A DNA stretch of 64,000 bases, taken from assembly GCF_007954505.1 (NCBI RefSeq), contig NZ_CP042412.1, forward strand, positions 2,976,001 through 3,040,000, written 5' to 3'. Both the position numbers and the translations under genes were made by a program. The DNA comes from Microbacterium sp. CBA3102 (GTDB lineage Bacteria; Actinomycetota; Actinomycetes; Actinomycetales; Microbacteriaceae). Below, in pieces: positions 8,088 through 16,562 of this stretch (position 1 is its first letter; every line of letters begins with the position of its first letter). The notes beneath the pieces are model-generated. The model was not told the DNA's origin, did no database searches, and worked only from the letters and a program-made list of their open reading frames with translations.

Positions 8088-10744
8088 GCGCCGCGCAGCT
8101 CCTGTGCGATGGCTTCGAGCGCCGCCGGCAGAGCCGCCGTGTCGGCGCCGCCACCTTGCGCGACATCATCGCGCCCGCCACCGCCGCCGCCGAGCACCCC
8201 GGCCGCCCGCTTCGCGAGCGCACCGGCCTTCGCTCCCGCCGAGCGTGCCGCGTCATTGGTCGCGACGACGACGACGGGCCGCCCGCCCACGACCGCGCCG
8301 AGTGCCACCACAGCGGCATCCGAGCCGAGCCGATCGCGCACGCCGTTGACGAGGTCTCGCACGTCATCCGCCGATGCGACTTCGCCCAGACTCTGCGCGG
8401 CCAGTCGGAACGCACCGACGCGCGTCGCGGCGTCGACGATGGCCGGCACCTGTCCGGCTCTCTCCTTCGCCTCGAACTGCGCGATGCGCTTCTCGGCAGC
8501 CTTCAGGCTGGCCGTCAGGTCGGCGATCCGCTCCGGCAGCTGCTCACGCGGCGTCTTGAGGGAACTCGTCAGCTGCGACACGATCGCCCGCTCAGCCGCG
8601 AGCTCACGGAAAGCATCGGCGCCGACGAGAGCTTCGATACGACGGTTGGAGGCGCCCACCGAGGACTCCCCGACCAGGCTGACCAGCCCGATCTCGGCAC
8701 TGGTGGTCACGTGCGTCCCGGCGCAGAGTTCCCGCGACCATGGCCCACCGATGTCGACCATGCGCACGACGTCGCCGTACTTCTCGCCGAACAGCGCCAT
8801 GGCGCCGGCTTCCTTGGCCTCGTCGAGCGAGACGATACGCGTGGTCACCTCCAAGGCGTCCTGCACTGCGCGGTTGGTGATCTCCTCGATCTCGCTGCGC
8901 GTATCGGTCGAGAGCGCCTGCGACCAGGCGAAGTCGAAGCGCATGTAGCCGGCACGATTCAAAGAACCGGCCTGCGTCGCCGTCGGACCGAGGGTGTCAC
9001 GGAGCGCGGCGTGCACGAGGTGCGTGGCCGAGTGCGCCTGGCGGGCTGCACGGCGGTTCGCCGCGTCCACCACCGACGTCGCGACGTCGTCGACGGCCAC
9101 ACTTCCGCGCGTGACTTCGACGGTGTGGCTGATGAGTCCGGGGACCGGCTTCTGAACGTCGAGCACTTCGAGCGCGTAGCCCGGGCCGACGATCGTGCCC
9201 TTGTCGGCCACCTGACCACCGGACTCGGCATACAGCGTCGTCTCGGCGAGCACGACCTCGGCGATCTGCCCTTCGGATGCGCTGCGCACAGGCACTCCGT
9301 CGACGAGGAGGCCGAGCACGCGGGACTCGACCTCGAGCGCGGTGTATCCGTCGAAACCGGTCTCGCCCAGGGAGCGCAGCTCCCGGTAGACCGATACGTC
9401 GGCGAGCTGACGCTTGCGGTTGCGGGCGTCGTCCTTGGCCCGCTGACGCTGCTCCTGCATGAGCGTGTCGAAAGCGGCGCGGTCGACGTCCAGTCCCGCT
9501 TCCTCAGCGACTTCGAGCGTGAGGTCGATCGGGAAGCCGTAAGTGTCGTGGAGCAGGAACGCCTCGGGACCGCTGAGCGTCTTCCCCCCGCCCTTCCTGG
9601 TCTCGTCGAGGGCGAGATCGAGGATCGTGGAACCGGCCACGAGGGTCCGGCGGAACGTCTCCTCTTCGGCGAACGCCGACGCGGACAGTACGGCCCAGTC
9701 CCTCTCGAGTTCCGGATAGGTCGTCTTCATCACATCGCGCGATGCGGCGAACAGCTCGGGGAACACCGGCTCATCGACGCCAAGCAGTCGCATCGAGCGG
9801 ACCGTGCGGCGCATCAGACGGCGGAGGATGTACCCACGCCCCTCGTTGGATGGACGCACCCCGTCGGACAGAAGCATGAGGGAGGAACGCACATGGTCGG
9901 CGACCACGCGGAATCGCACGTCGTCCTCATGCTGCGCACCGTACGGGCGGCCGGAGAGCTCGACGGCGCGATCCAGCACCGGACGCACCTGATCCGACTC
10001 GTACATGTTGTCGACGCCCTGTTTGAGGAACGCGACACGCTCGAGTCCCATCCCGGTGTCGATGTTCTTCATCGGCAGCTCGCCGACGATGTCGAACTCC
10101 GTCTTGCTGCGGATGTTCTCGATGAAGTCCTGCATGAACACGAGGTTCCAGATCTCCAGGAACCGTGAGTCGTCGACGGCGGGACCGCCGTCCTTCCCGT
10201 AGGCCGGCCCGCGGTCGAAGAAGATCTCGGAATCAGGACCGCCGGGTCCGGGCTGCCCTGTGTTCCAGTAGTTGTCCGCGCGCCCGAGGCGCTGGATGCG
10301 CTCCGGCTTGAGACCGATGATGTCGCGCCAGATGGCTTCGGCCTCGTCGTCCGTCTCGTAGACGGTGACCCACAGGTCCTTCTCGTCGAAGCCGAGCCCC
10401 CCGTCCGACTCGGAACCCGTCAGAAGCTCCCAGGCGTATCGGATCGCGCCTTCTTTGAAGTAGTCGCCGAACGACCAGTTGCCCAGCATCTGGAAGAAGG
10501 TGCCGTGACGGGCGGTCCGGCCGACCTCTTCGATGTCGTTGGTGCGAATGCACTTCTGCACGTCGGCGATCCGCGGATGCGGCGCAGGGACGACGCCCGT
10601 GAGGTACGGGATCATCGGCACCATGCCGGCGACCGTGAACAGCAGCGACGGGTCGTCGCTGACGAGCGAGGCCGAGGGGACGATGAGGTGGTCGTTCTTC
10701 TCGAAGTAGTCGAGGTAACGCTGCGCGATCTCCGCAGTTTTCAT
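8084..10744 (-). CDS. alaS: Alanyl-tRNA synthetase
   Basis: 886 residues with a class II aminoacylation domain first (RYLDYFEKNDHLIVPSAS at the N-terminus, GNWSFGDYFKEGAIRYAWE). The editing domain follows, with HSATHLVHAALR and CAGTHV zinc-ligand motifs. The C-Ala domain ends in GGGGGGRDDVAQGGG. It charges tRNA-Ala and hydrolyses mischarged Ser and Gly. The start ATG 10742-10744 gives the family N-terminus MKTAEIAQRYL; an open extension upstream is not conserved-looking. The 62-residue membrane protein lies just upstream on the same strand. Confidence 0.97.
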   Translation of the reverse strand: MKTAEIAQRYLDYFEKNDHLIVPSASLVSDDPSLLFTVAGMVPMIPYLTGVVPAPHPRIADVQKCIRTNDIEEVGRTARHGTFFQMLGNWSFGDYFKEGAIRYAWELLTGSESDGGLGFDEKDLWVTVYETDDEAEAIWRDIIGLKPERIQRLGRADNYWNTGQPGPGGPDSEIFFDRGPAYGKDGGPAVDDSRFLEIWNLVFMQDFIENIRSKTEFDIVGELPMKNIDTGMGLERVAFLKQGVDNMYESDQVRPVLDRAVELSGRPYGAQHEDDVRFRVVADHVRSSLMLLSDGVRPSNEGRGYILRRLMRRTVRSMRLLGVDEPVFPELFAASRDVMKTTYPELERDWAVLSASAFAEEETFRRTLVAGSTILDLALDETRKGGGKTLSGPEAFLLHDTYGFPIDLTLEVAEEAGLDVDRAAFDTLMQEQRQRAKDDARNRKRQLADVSVYRELRSLGETGFDGYTALEVESRVLGLLVDGVPVRSASEGQIAEVVLAETTLYAESGGQVADKGTIVGPGYALEVLDVQKPVPGLISHTVEVTRGSVAVDDVATSVVDAANRRAARQAHSATHLVHAALRDTLGPTATQAGSLNRAGYMRFDFAWSQALSTDTRSEIEEITNRAVQDALEVTTRIVSLDEAKEAGAMALFGEKYGDVVRMVDIGGPWSRELCAGTHVTTSAEIGLVSLVGESSVGASNRRIEALVGADAFRELAAERAIVSQLTSSLKTPREQLPERIADLTASLKAAEKRIAQFEAKERAGQVPAIVDAATRVGAFRLAAQSLGEVASADDVRDLVNGVRDRLGSDAAVVALGAVVGGRPVVVVATNDAARSAGAKAGALAKRAAGVLGGGGGGRDDVAQGGGADTAALPAALEAIAQELRGA

Positions 10745-10799
10745 AGAGTGCCGGGTGTCCTTGCGTGAAGATGCCGCGCCGGGGCGCTGCTGCGGTGGT

Positions 10800-10988
10800 T
10801 CAGTTGTCGCCCGGCTCCGTGAGCCGTGCCTCCTGCTCGCGGTAGGCGTCGCCGAGGATCGCGGTGAATCCGTTGATCCGGGCGTCGACCTCGGCGAGGA
10901 TGTCGTGACCACGCGGGTCCTTGTTCATGAAGTGAGCCGCGACGAAGCCGCCGATCACGCCGATCAGGAACCACAGCACGTTCTTCAT
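10800..10988 (-). CDS. Small conserved membrane protein of unknown function
   Basis: 62 residues: one N-terminal hydrophobic helix (MKNVLWFLIGVIGGFVAAHF) followed by a polar region with GHDILAEVDARINGFTAILG and an acidic tail. The helix could be a membrane anchor with a short cytoplasmic tail. I recognise this as a small protein commonly placed between rpsD and alaS in Microbacteriaceae, but its function is unknown. It lies 55 bases upstream of alaS on the same strand and downstream of the rpsD terminator. Confidence 0.75.
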   Translation of the reverse strand: MKNVLWFLIGVIGGFVAAHFMNKDPRGHDILAEVDARINGFTAILGDAYREQEARLTEPGDN

Positions 10989-11047
10989 GTCGTCATCCTT
11001 GCCTTTGACCCGCGAAGGCGCGGTGTCACCATCGTATGCGGAAACGA

Positions 11048-11078
11048 CAGGAGGCGTCGGGAATCCCGACGCCTCCTG
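11048..11078 (-). terminator. Terminator hairpin after rpsD
   Basis: A perfect 14-bp inverted repeat, CAGGAGGCGTCGGG / CCCGACGCCTCCTG, with a 3-base loop lies 22 bases after the rpsD stop. The T-run on the minus strand is weak (TCGTTT), but stem length and position favour an intrinsic terminator separating rpsD from the small membrane protein and alaS. Confidence 0.7.
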
Positions 11079-11099
11079 CCTGATTGCTCTTTCGCTGTA

Positions 11100-11729
11100 T
11101 CAGCGAGCTGCGTAGTACTCGACGACGAGCTGCACTTCACAGGTCACGGGGACCTCGGCGCGCTTCGGGCGACGGACAAGACGCGACTGGAGCTTGTCGA
11201 GCTCGACCTCGAGGTAGCCGGGAACGGGGGGCAGAACCTCGGCGTGACCGCCGGCTGCTGCCACCTGGAAGGGCTCGGTGCCCTCGCTCTTGGCCTTGAC
11301 GTGGATGAGCTGACCCGGCTTCACGCGGAAGGACGGGCGGTCGACGAGCTGGCCGTCGACGAGGATGTGACGGTGCACGACGAGCTGACGAGCCTGCGCG
11401 GTGGTGCGGGCGAAGCCCGAACGCAGAACCAGAGCGTCGAGACGCATCTCGAGGAGCTCGACCAGGTTCTCACCGGTCAGGCCGTCGTGACGACGGGCCT
11501 CGTTGAACGTGTTGCGCATCTGCTTCTCGCGGATGCCGTACTGCTCGCGAAGACGCTGCTTCTCACGCAGACGGACGGCGTAGTCGCTGTCTGCCTTGCG
11601 CTTGGTGCGGCCGTGCTCGCCGGGAGCGTAGGGACGCTTCTCGAGGTAGCGGGCGGCCTTCGGGGTGAGCGGGATACCGAGGGCGCGGCTCAGACGAACC
11701 TTGCGACGGTCCTGGGACTTCGTGGTCAC
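11100..11729 (-). CDS. rpsD: 30S ribosomal protein S4
   Basis: 209 residues, the size of S4, which nucleates 30S assembly on 16S rRNA and in many bacteria autoregulates translation. The N-terminal domain (about 1-90) carries KAARYLEKRPYAPGEHG; the S4 RNA-binding domain (about 98-160) carries LEMRLDALVLRSGFARTTAQ and VVHRHILVDG. No Cys zinc ligands are present, so this is the zinc-free form. It is a single-gene unit, not in the alpha operon, typical of some actinobacteria. A possible -10 (TAGACT on minus, 11874-11879) lies about 145 bases upstream. Confidence 0.97.
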   Translation of the reverse strand: MTTKSQDRRKVRLSRALGIPLTPKAARYLEKRPYAPGEHGRTKRKADSDYAVRLREKQRLREQYGIREKQMRNTFNEARRHDGLTGENLVELLEMRLDALVLRSGFARTTAQARQLVVHRHILVDGQLVDRPSFRVKPGQLIHVKAKSEGTEPFQVAAAGGHAEVLPPVPGYLEVELDKLQSRLVRRPKRAEVPVTCEVQLVVEYYAAR

Positions 11730-11910
11730 GAAGCTTTCCTTCCGATGACGTGGTCGCGTCTTTCACGACTCACGGACGTATCGTCCGCGTTCTGCCTTGG
11801 AGCGCACGCCGGGGCGCCAGCAAGGTGGGGTGTGAACGAGGAGATGCCCGAAAACTCGGTTTCGAGCCGCTCAAGTCTAACAGATCGCGGTTCCGCAGCT
11901 GCGTGGCGGC

Positions 11911-13293
11911 TCAGCGGTCGCCGAGGATGCGGCGGATGCGCTCGAGTCGCGCGGCGATGTCACGCTCAGCACCGAGATTCTTCGGCTCGTAGTAGTGCTT
12001 GCCGTCGAGCTCGTCGGGCAGGTATTGCTGCGGCACCACGCCGTACTCGCTGTCGTGGGAGTACACGTATCCCTTGCCGTGTCCGAGACGCTTCGCTCCC
12101 GGATAGTGGGCATCGCGCAGGTGCAGCGGCACCCGTCCGAACCCGCCGGAGCGGATGTCGGCGATCGCCGCGTCGATGCCCACGTAGGCCGCATTGGACT
12201 TCGCCGTGGTCGCGAGATACACCGTCGCCTCAGCGAGCGGGATGCGCCCCTCCGGCATGCCGATGAAGGCGACCGCATCTGCCGCCGCGACGGCGATGCC
12301 GAGAGCCTGGGGATCGGCGAGGCCCACGTCTTCCGAGGCCGAGATGACAAGACGCCGAGCGATGAAGCGGGGGTCCTCCCCTGCTTCGATCATGCGAGCG
12401 AGGTAGTGGAGTGCGGCATCGGGGTCGGATCCTCTGATCGACTTGATGAACGCACTGATGACGTCGTAGTGCTCGTCACCCTGACGGTCGTATCGCAGCA
12501 GAGCCTTGTCGACGGCTTGCGCGATGTGGTCGGCGGTGATCTCCGCGGCGCCCGACGACGCATGCGCCGCTGCGGCTCCGTCGTCCGACTCGTCCTCTTC
12601 GCCGGTGTCGGCCGCGTGCGAGACGGCGACCGCCGCGCCTGCTTCGAGACCCGTGAGGGCACGCCGGGCATCCCCCGACGCGAGCCGGATCAAGGATGCA
12701 CGCGCCTCGGGGCTCAGGACCACGGCGCCGTTCAGCCCCCGCGCGTCCGTCACCGCACGATCGACGAGCACCCCGATGTCCTCATCGGTGAGGGGCTGGA
12801 GCGTGAGCAGCAAGGAGCGCGAAAGCAGCGGCGAGATCACCGAGAAGGAGGGGTTCTCGGTCGTCGCCGCGATCAGGATGACCCAACCGTTCTCGACACC
12901 GGGAAGCAGCGCGTCCTGCTGCGCCTTGGTGAAGCGGTGGATCTCGTCGAGGAAGAGGATCGTCGTCTGCCCGTAGAGATCGCGCTGCGTGATCGCCTCC
13001 TGCATCACCTCCCGGACGTCCTTCACACCAGCGGTGATCGCCGAGAGCTCGACGAAGCGGCGCCCTGAGGACCGTGCGATCGCCTGAGCGAGCGTGGTCT
13101 TGCCCGTGCCCGGTGGACCCCACAGGATCATCGACACGGCACCCGGCGAGGTCGCCTGCGGGTCGGCGAGGGCCACGATGGGGGAACCGGCTCGCAGAAG
13201 ATGACGCTGCCCCGCGACCTCATCGAGGGAGACCGGGCGCATGCGCACGGCGAGGGGCGTCTGCCCGGAGAGCAGCGCGGCGGGGGACGTCAT
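11911..13293 (-). CDS. rarA: Replication-associated recombination protein A (MgsA/RarA AAA+ ATPase)
   Basis: 460 residues. The AAA+ core has Walker [10 protein letters not shown] near residue 58, Walker [10 protein letters not shown] near 115 and sensor-1 ATTENPSF. The C-terminal tetramerisation domain includes [29 protein letters not shown] and the [18 protein letters not shown] end. It acts at stalled forks and single-strand gaps, associating with SSB. An acidic Asp/Glu/Ala insert lies between the ATPase and C-terminal domains (about 230-250). It is downstream of nothing obvious on minus and probably has its own promoter in 13294-13396. Confidence 0.94.
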   Translation of the reverse strand: MTSPAALLSGQTPLAVRMRPVSLDEVAGQRHLLRAGSPIVALADPQATSPGAVSMILWGPPGTGKTTLAQAIARSSGRRFVELSAITAGVKDVREVMQEAITQRDLYGQTTILFLDEIHRFTKAQQDALLPGVENGWVILIAATTENPSFSVISPLLSRSLLLTLQPLTDEDIGVLVDRAVTDARGLNGAVVLSPEARASLIRLASGDARRALTGLEAGAAVAVSHAADTGEEDESDDGAAAAHASSGAAEITADHIAQAVDKALLRYDRQGDEHYDVISAFIKSIRGSDPDAALHYLARMIEAGEDPRFIARRLVISASEDVGLADPQALGIAVAAADAVAFIGMPEGRIPLAEATVYLATTAKSNAAYVGIDAAIADIRSGGFGRVPLHLRDAHYPGAKRLGHGKGYVYSHDSEYGVVPQQYLPDELDGKHYYEPKNLGAERDIAARLERIRRILGDR

Positions 13294-13396
13294 CCATCCA
13301 GGCTACCGGCGGGCTCGGACACTTCGGGCGACCGCGCGCATCCCGGTAGGCTCTCAGGCGACGTCGTGTCATGACGTCGGGATGGGAGATCGAGGC

Positions 13397-13699
13397 ATGG
13401 CCGCACGCGGTTCCAAGAAGGCACAGTCGCGCACGTCAGCCGAGCGCGCACGGCTGCACGCCGCCCGCACGCAGTGGCACGAGGGCCAGATCCGTCGTCG
13501 CGTCCGGGACAACACGATCGCCGCGGTCGCCGCGAGCCTCATCGTCGTCGCCGCGATCGGTAGCCAGGTCGTGCATGCACAGGTCACCGCACCCGAGCCG
13601 GAACCCACGCCCGCTCCCACCGTGGAACCGACGACCCCTCCCACGGACGCCCCGTCGGAGACTCCCACGCCGCTCCCCTCCGACACCCCGGCCGGATAG
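13397..13699 (+). CDS. Small membrane protein with proline-rich tail, unknown function
   Basis: 100 residues from ATG 13397, preceded by GAGG. The N-terminal 40 residues are basic (SKKAQSRTSAERARLHAAR, then QIRRRVRDN). One transmembrane segment follows (TIAAVAASLIVVAAIGSQ), then a low-complexity Pro/Thr/Glu extracytoplasmic tail of about 35 residues. No domain is recognised. It is transcribed toward the convergent NnaR-like gene, whose stop is 18 bases away. A longer frame starting upstream within the rarA region is unlikely. Homologs are expected mainly in Microbacteriaceae. Confidence 0.6.
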   Translation: MAARGSKKAQSRTSAERARLHAARTQWHEGQIRRRVRDNTIAAVAASLIVVAAIGSQVVHAQVTAPEPEPTPAPTVEPTTPPTDAPSETPTPLPSDTPAG

Positions 13700-13716
13700 C
13701 AGGTTCCGCGACCTGA

Positions 13717-14475
13717 TCACTGCTCGGTGACGGCCAAGCGATAGCCGCGCTTGACGACGGTCTGCACCAGATCGATACCGTCGAGCGACTCGCGAAGGCG
13801 CGCCACGGCGACCTCCACCGCCCGGCCGCTGCGTTCCCCACCCGGGAGACCTCGGCCGAGTTCGGCGCGCGAGAGGACCCGACCACCTGCGAGGAACAGC
13901 GCTTCCATGACGCCCGTGGCCCCACGAGAGAGGGGGATGAACCGCTCGTCGACGACGACACCACCGCTGCGGACCTCGAGGCGGCCCGCGTCGGTGACCA
14001 GCGCTGCCGTACCGCTGTCGTAGTGCGCGACCACCCCCCGGGCGAGTGCTGTGACGCTCGATCCCTCCGTGCGCATCACGGTGAGGCCGGCGAGGCGCAG
14101 TCGGTCCGCATCTTCCCGATGGAGCGCTCCGAGCAGCAACCTCCCCGAATCCGATCTTCGGCGGATGGCCTCGAGCGCTCCGGTGCTCTCGGCCGTCTCG
14201 AGCCAGGGAGCTGTCGGGGCCAGGAACAGCACGGCGTCGATCCCGCCTCGCGCCGCACGTTGGACGACGCTCCGCAGCGAGGCGGACGTCCGCGCGCCCC
14301 CTCGCGGCACCGCGACGCGGAACAACGCCGCCCCCGCATCCGTCAACACCCCGATGAGACCTTCCGATCGTCCGTCGGCAACCCCATCGCGCGGGGGCTC
14401 CGCAGATCTCGCATCATCCGACACGATGATCCTGCATCCCGCGAGCGGCGGGCGTCGACCGGTCACCGGGGTCAT
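13717..14475 (-). CDS. NnaR-like regulator: shortened HemD-like domain plus winged helix
   Basis: 252 residues. Residues about 1-160 resemble a shortened uroporphyrinogen-III synthase (HemD) fold: RSVVQRAARGGIDAVLFLAPTAP, then RLAGLTVMRTEGSSVTALA. Residues about 165-250 form an OmpR-type winged helix (RFIPLSRGATGVMEALFLAGG, RAVEVAVARLRESLDG, VKRGYRLAV). This pairing is the architecture of NnaR, the nitrate/nitrite assimilation regulator that cooperates with GlnR in Streptomyces and mycobacteria. The start ATG overlaps the stop of the NirB-like gene (ATGA), so the two form one operon. The HemD part is much shorter than a catalytic HemD (about 250 residues) and is probably a sensor, which is inference. 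Confidence 0.7.
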   Translation of the reverse strand: MTPVTGRRPPLAGCRIIVSDDARSAEPPRDGVADGRSEGLIGVLTDAGAALFRVAVPRGGARTSASLRSVVQRAARGGIDAVLFLAPTAPWLETAESTGALEAIRRRSDSGRLLLGALHREDADRLRLAGLTVMRTEGSSVTALARGVVAHYDSGTAALVTDAGRLEVRSGGVVVDERFIPLSRGATGVMEALFLAGGRVLSRAELGRGLPGGERSGRAVEVAVARLRESLDGIDLVQTVVKRGYRLAVTEQ

Positions 14476-16346
14476 GAGGCAGGACTCCCCACTCGACGAA
14501 GCGGCACTCGGCGGGCGCTCCCCTCGCCCGCGCGAGCTTTCCCCGGCTTCCCCTGATGCGGCAGGCCCTTCTCCTGCACGTCCGATGCCACGCGCGGATC
14601 GTCCAGCCGCGGCAGATCCTCGGCGACGAGGAGCACCGCTTGTTCGCCGGCGCCGGACGCCGACGCGAGTCCCACCGCAGCCAGACCGGCACGCACGGAC
14701 CGCAGGTGCTCGGTCCGCACCCCTCGCAACTCGATCCGCGCGTCCGTGATCCGTGCTCGCAATCCGTACCGCTCGGCGAGCTCCCCGATGGCCAGCAGCT
14801 CCTTCGGGGTGAGCGTGCCGTCGCGCATCACCGGTGAGACGACGTGCGTTCCGTCCGCCAGGACCCGGCTGTGACCCTCCCTCTGCGCCTCGGGCGCCGC
14901 CGTCGCATGCCGGAGATCCCGCTGGACGGCGATCTGCAGGAGAACTCGAGCGATCGCCAGTGTGCATCGCCGACAGCCACGTGCGAAGCCGAAACGGTCG
15001 CGGATCGACGTGAACGTCGCCTCGCCGGCTCCAGCCGCGGTAGCAAGGAGGTCCTGCGCGCTCAGGGTGGCGTGATCGCAGATCTCCACCGCATCCGCGC
15101 CACCGACCGCCGAGAGCAGGCGTGCGGCGTGAGCGGGCCGCCACGCTTCTCCGACCAGGGCCCGGAGCGCCGCATAACCGCTCGTGTCGCCGACCAGGAT
15201 CCCCCCGACCACCGTGCGTCCGTCTTCGGAGACCACGAGCTTGCGATAGATCCCCGCCTGGGGATCATCGTGGGTGACGATCTCGACCGCGGATGCCGGC
15301 GAGGCGAGCGGATCGCCGAACGTCGCGATGTCGACCCCGGCGACCGCGACGTTCCCGCCTTCGAGGTCGCGCGGGAGACGTGCGTCCCTGCCTCGCACGT
15401 GCGCTGCGGCGACGTCAGCCGTGACCCGCACCGCGCCGACGTACCCGGGACCTCGTCCTTCGAGGCGCGCCACCTCTCCGATCGCGAGGATGCTCGGAAC
15501 CGAGGTCTCACCTCTTTCGTCGACGAGCACGCCCCCTTCAGGATGCACACCGAGACCGGCGTTGCGGGCGAGCTCATCGCGGGCACGCACCCCGACGGTG
15601 AACACCACCACGTCGGCGCGTTGGAACGAGCCGTCCTGAAACTCCAGCGAGGCGACCGAGCCCGACTCGTCCGGATCGAGTCGCGTCGTGCGGACGCCCG
15701 TGCGCACCGGTATGCCTCGTTTTCGGAAGACGCCCTGCACCACGGCTGAGGCCGACCGATCGAGTTGGCGGGGCATCACGCGGTCCGAGAACTCGATCAC
15801 CGTCGTGTCGACCCCCAGCTCGCTCAACGCCTCGGCGGCCTGAAGACCGTGCAACCCCGCACCGACCACGGTCCCGCGCAAAGGACGCCCGAGTTGCCGG
15901 GACCTCGACCCCACGAACGCTCGGATCGACTCGACGTCTTCGACGGTGCGGAACCCGAAGCACCCGGGAAGGTTCGCGCCGTCCACGGCGACCTTCGCCC
16001 CGAAGGAACCGGTCGCCAGCACGAGCGTGTCGTAGGCGTAGGTGCGCCGTGCTCGCGTCCGCACGGTCTGTCCCGAAGGGTCGATCCGGAGAACCCGGTC
16101 GTCGCGGATCAGCCGAACCCGGTCGTCGCGGAACACGCTTCGCTCGAGTTGGATCTCCTCCGCACCGACACCCGAGAACACGCGTACCAGCGCCGAGCGG
16201 TCGTACGGGCCCGATCCTTCGTCACCGATAACGGTCACCCGCACCGGCGCATCGGGATCGCGGAGCAGCTGTTCGACGAACCGATGGGCTGCGACACCTG
16301 CTCCGACGACCAGGATCTCGCTCGCCGCGGGTGCCGTGCCGTTCAT
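14472..16346 (-). CDS. NirB/NasB-like NAD(P)H-FAD oxidoreductase without siroheme domain
   Basis: 624 residues from ATG 16344-16346 behind AGGAG. The N-terminal pyridine nucleotide-disulfide oxidoreductase region (about 1-390) has the FAD loop VVGAGVAAHRF and the NAD loop GTVVGAGLHGLQAAEAL. A BFD-like [2Fe-2S] region follows (about 430-475), with only one Cys in EICDHATLS plus GCRRC instead of the usual four. A nitrite/sulfite reductase ferredoxin-like half-domain comes next (DGTHVVSPVMRDGTLTPKEL). The siroheme/4Fe-4S catalytic domain of NirB is absent; the protein ends in about 55 basic unrelated residues. It could be an electron-transfer subunit like NasB, or a decayed NirB. A GlnR-like box lies 53-80 bases upstream. 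Confidence 0.75.
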   Translation of the reverse strand: MNGTAPAASEILVVGAGVAAHRFVEQLLRDPDAPVRVTVIGDEGSGPYDRSALVRVFSGVGAEEIQLERSVFRDDRVRLIRDDRVLRIDPSGQTVRTRARRTYAYDTLVLATGSFGAKVAVDGANLPGCFGFRTVEDVESIRAFVGSRSRQLGRPLRGTVVGAGLHGLQAAEALSELGVDTTVIEFSDRVMPRQLDRSASAVVQGVFRKRGIPVRTGVRTTRLDPDESGSVASLEFQDGSFQRADVVVFTVGVRARDELARNAGLGVHPEGGVLVDERGETSVPSILAIGEVARLEGRGPGYVGAVRVTADVAAAHVRGRDARLPRDLEGGNVAVAGVDIATFGDPLASPASAVEIVTHDDPQAGIYRKLVVSEDGRTVVGGILVGDTSGYAALRALVGEAWRPAHAARLLSAVGGADAVEICDHATLSAQDLLATAAGAGEATFTSIRDRFGFARGCRRCTLAIARVLLQIAVQRDLRHATAAPEAQREGHSRVLADGTHVVSPVMRDGTLTPKELLAIGELAERYGLRARITDARIELRGVRTEHLRSVRAGLAAVGLASASGAGEQAVLLVAEDLPRLDDPRVASDVQEKGLPHQGKPGKARAGEGSARRVPLRRVGSPAS

Positions 16347-16398
16347 CGTGCTCCTGTCGACCGGAAGACTGTCGTCCTGGTGACGATAGGAGCGTCGT

Positions 16399-16426
16399 GT
16401 TTCCCGGAGGTGACGTCGAATGTTTC
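16399..16426 (-). promoter_or_regulatory. Candidate GlnR box upstream of the NirB-like/NnaR-like operon
   Basis: Read on minus: GAAAC, 7 bases, GTCAC, 6 bases (CTCCGG), GAAAC. The second pair is an exact GTnAC-n6-GAAAC match to the actinobacterial GlnR half-site; the first GAAAC is one base out of register. It lies about 53-80 bases upstream of ATG 16346, with a possible -10 TATCGT (16383-16388) between. The link to a nitrite-assimilation-type operon supports it. Binding is inferred. Confidence 0.5.
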
Positions 16427-16562
16427 CTCCGTCGAACTTTCTGCTCACAGAACGGTAACGACGCGGCATCGGGGACGACGGCCTCACCCCCGGTGCTCGG
16501 GCGTACTAGGCTGAGCCTCGTCCTTTCCGCCTCCCGCGGCCCTACCGCGCAAGGAGAATCAC

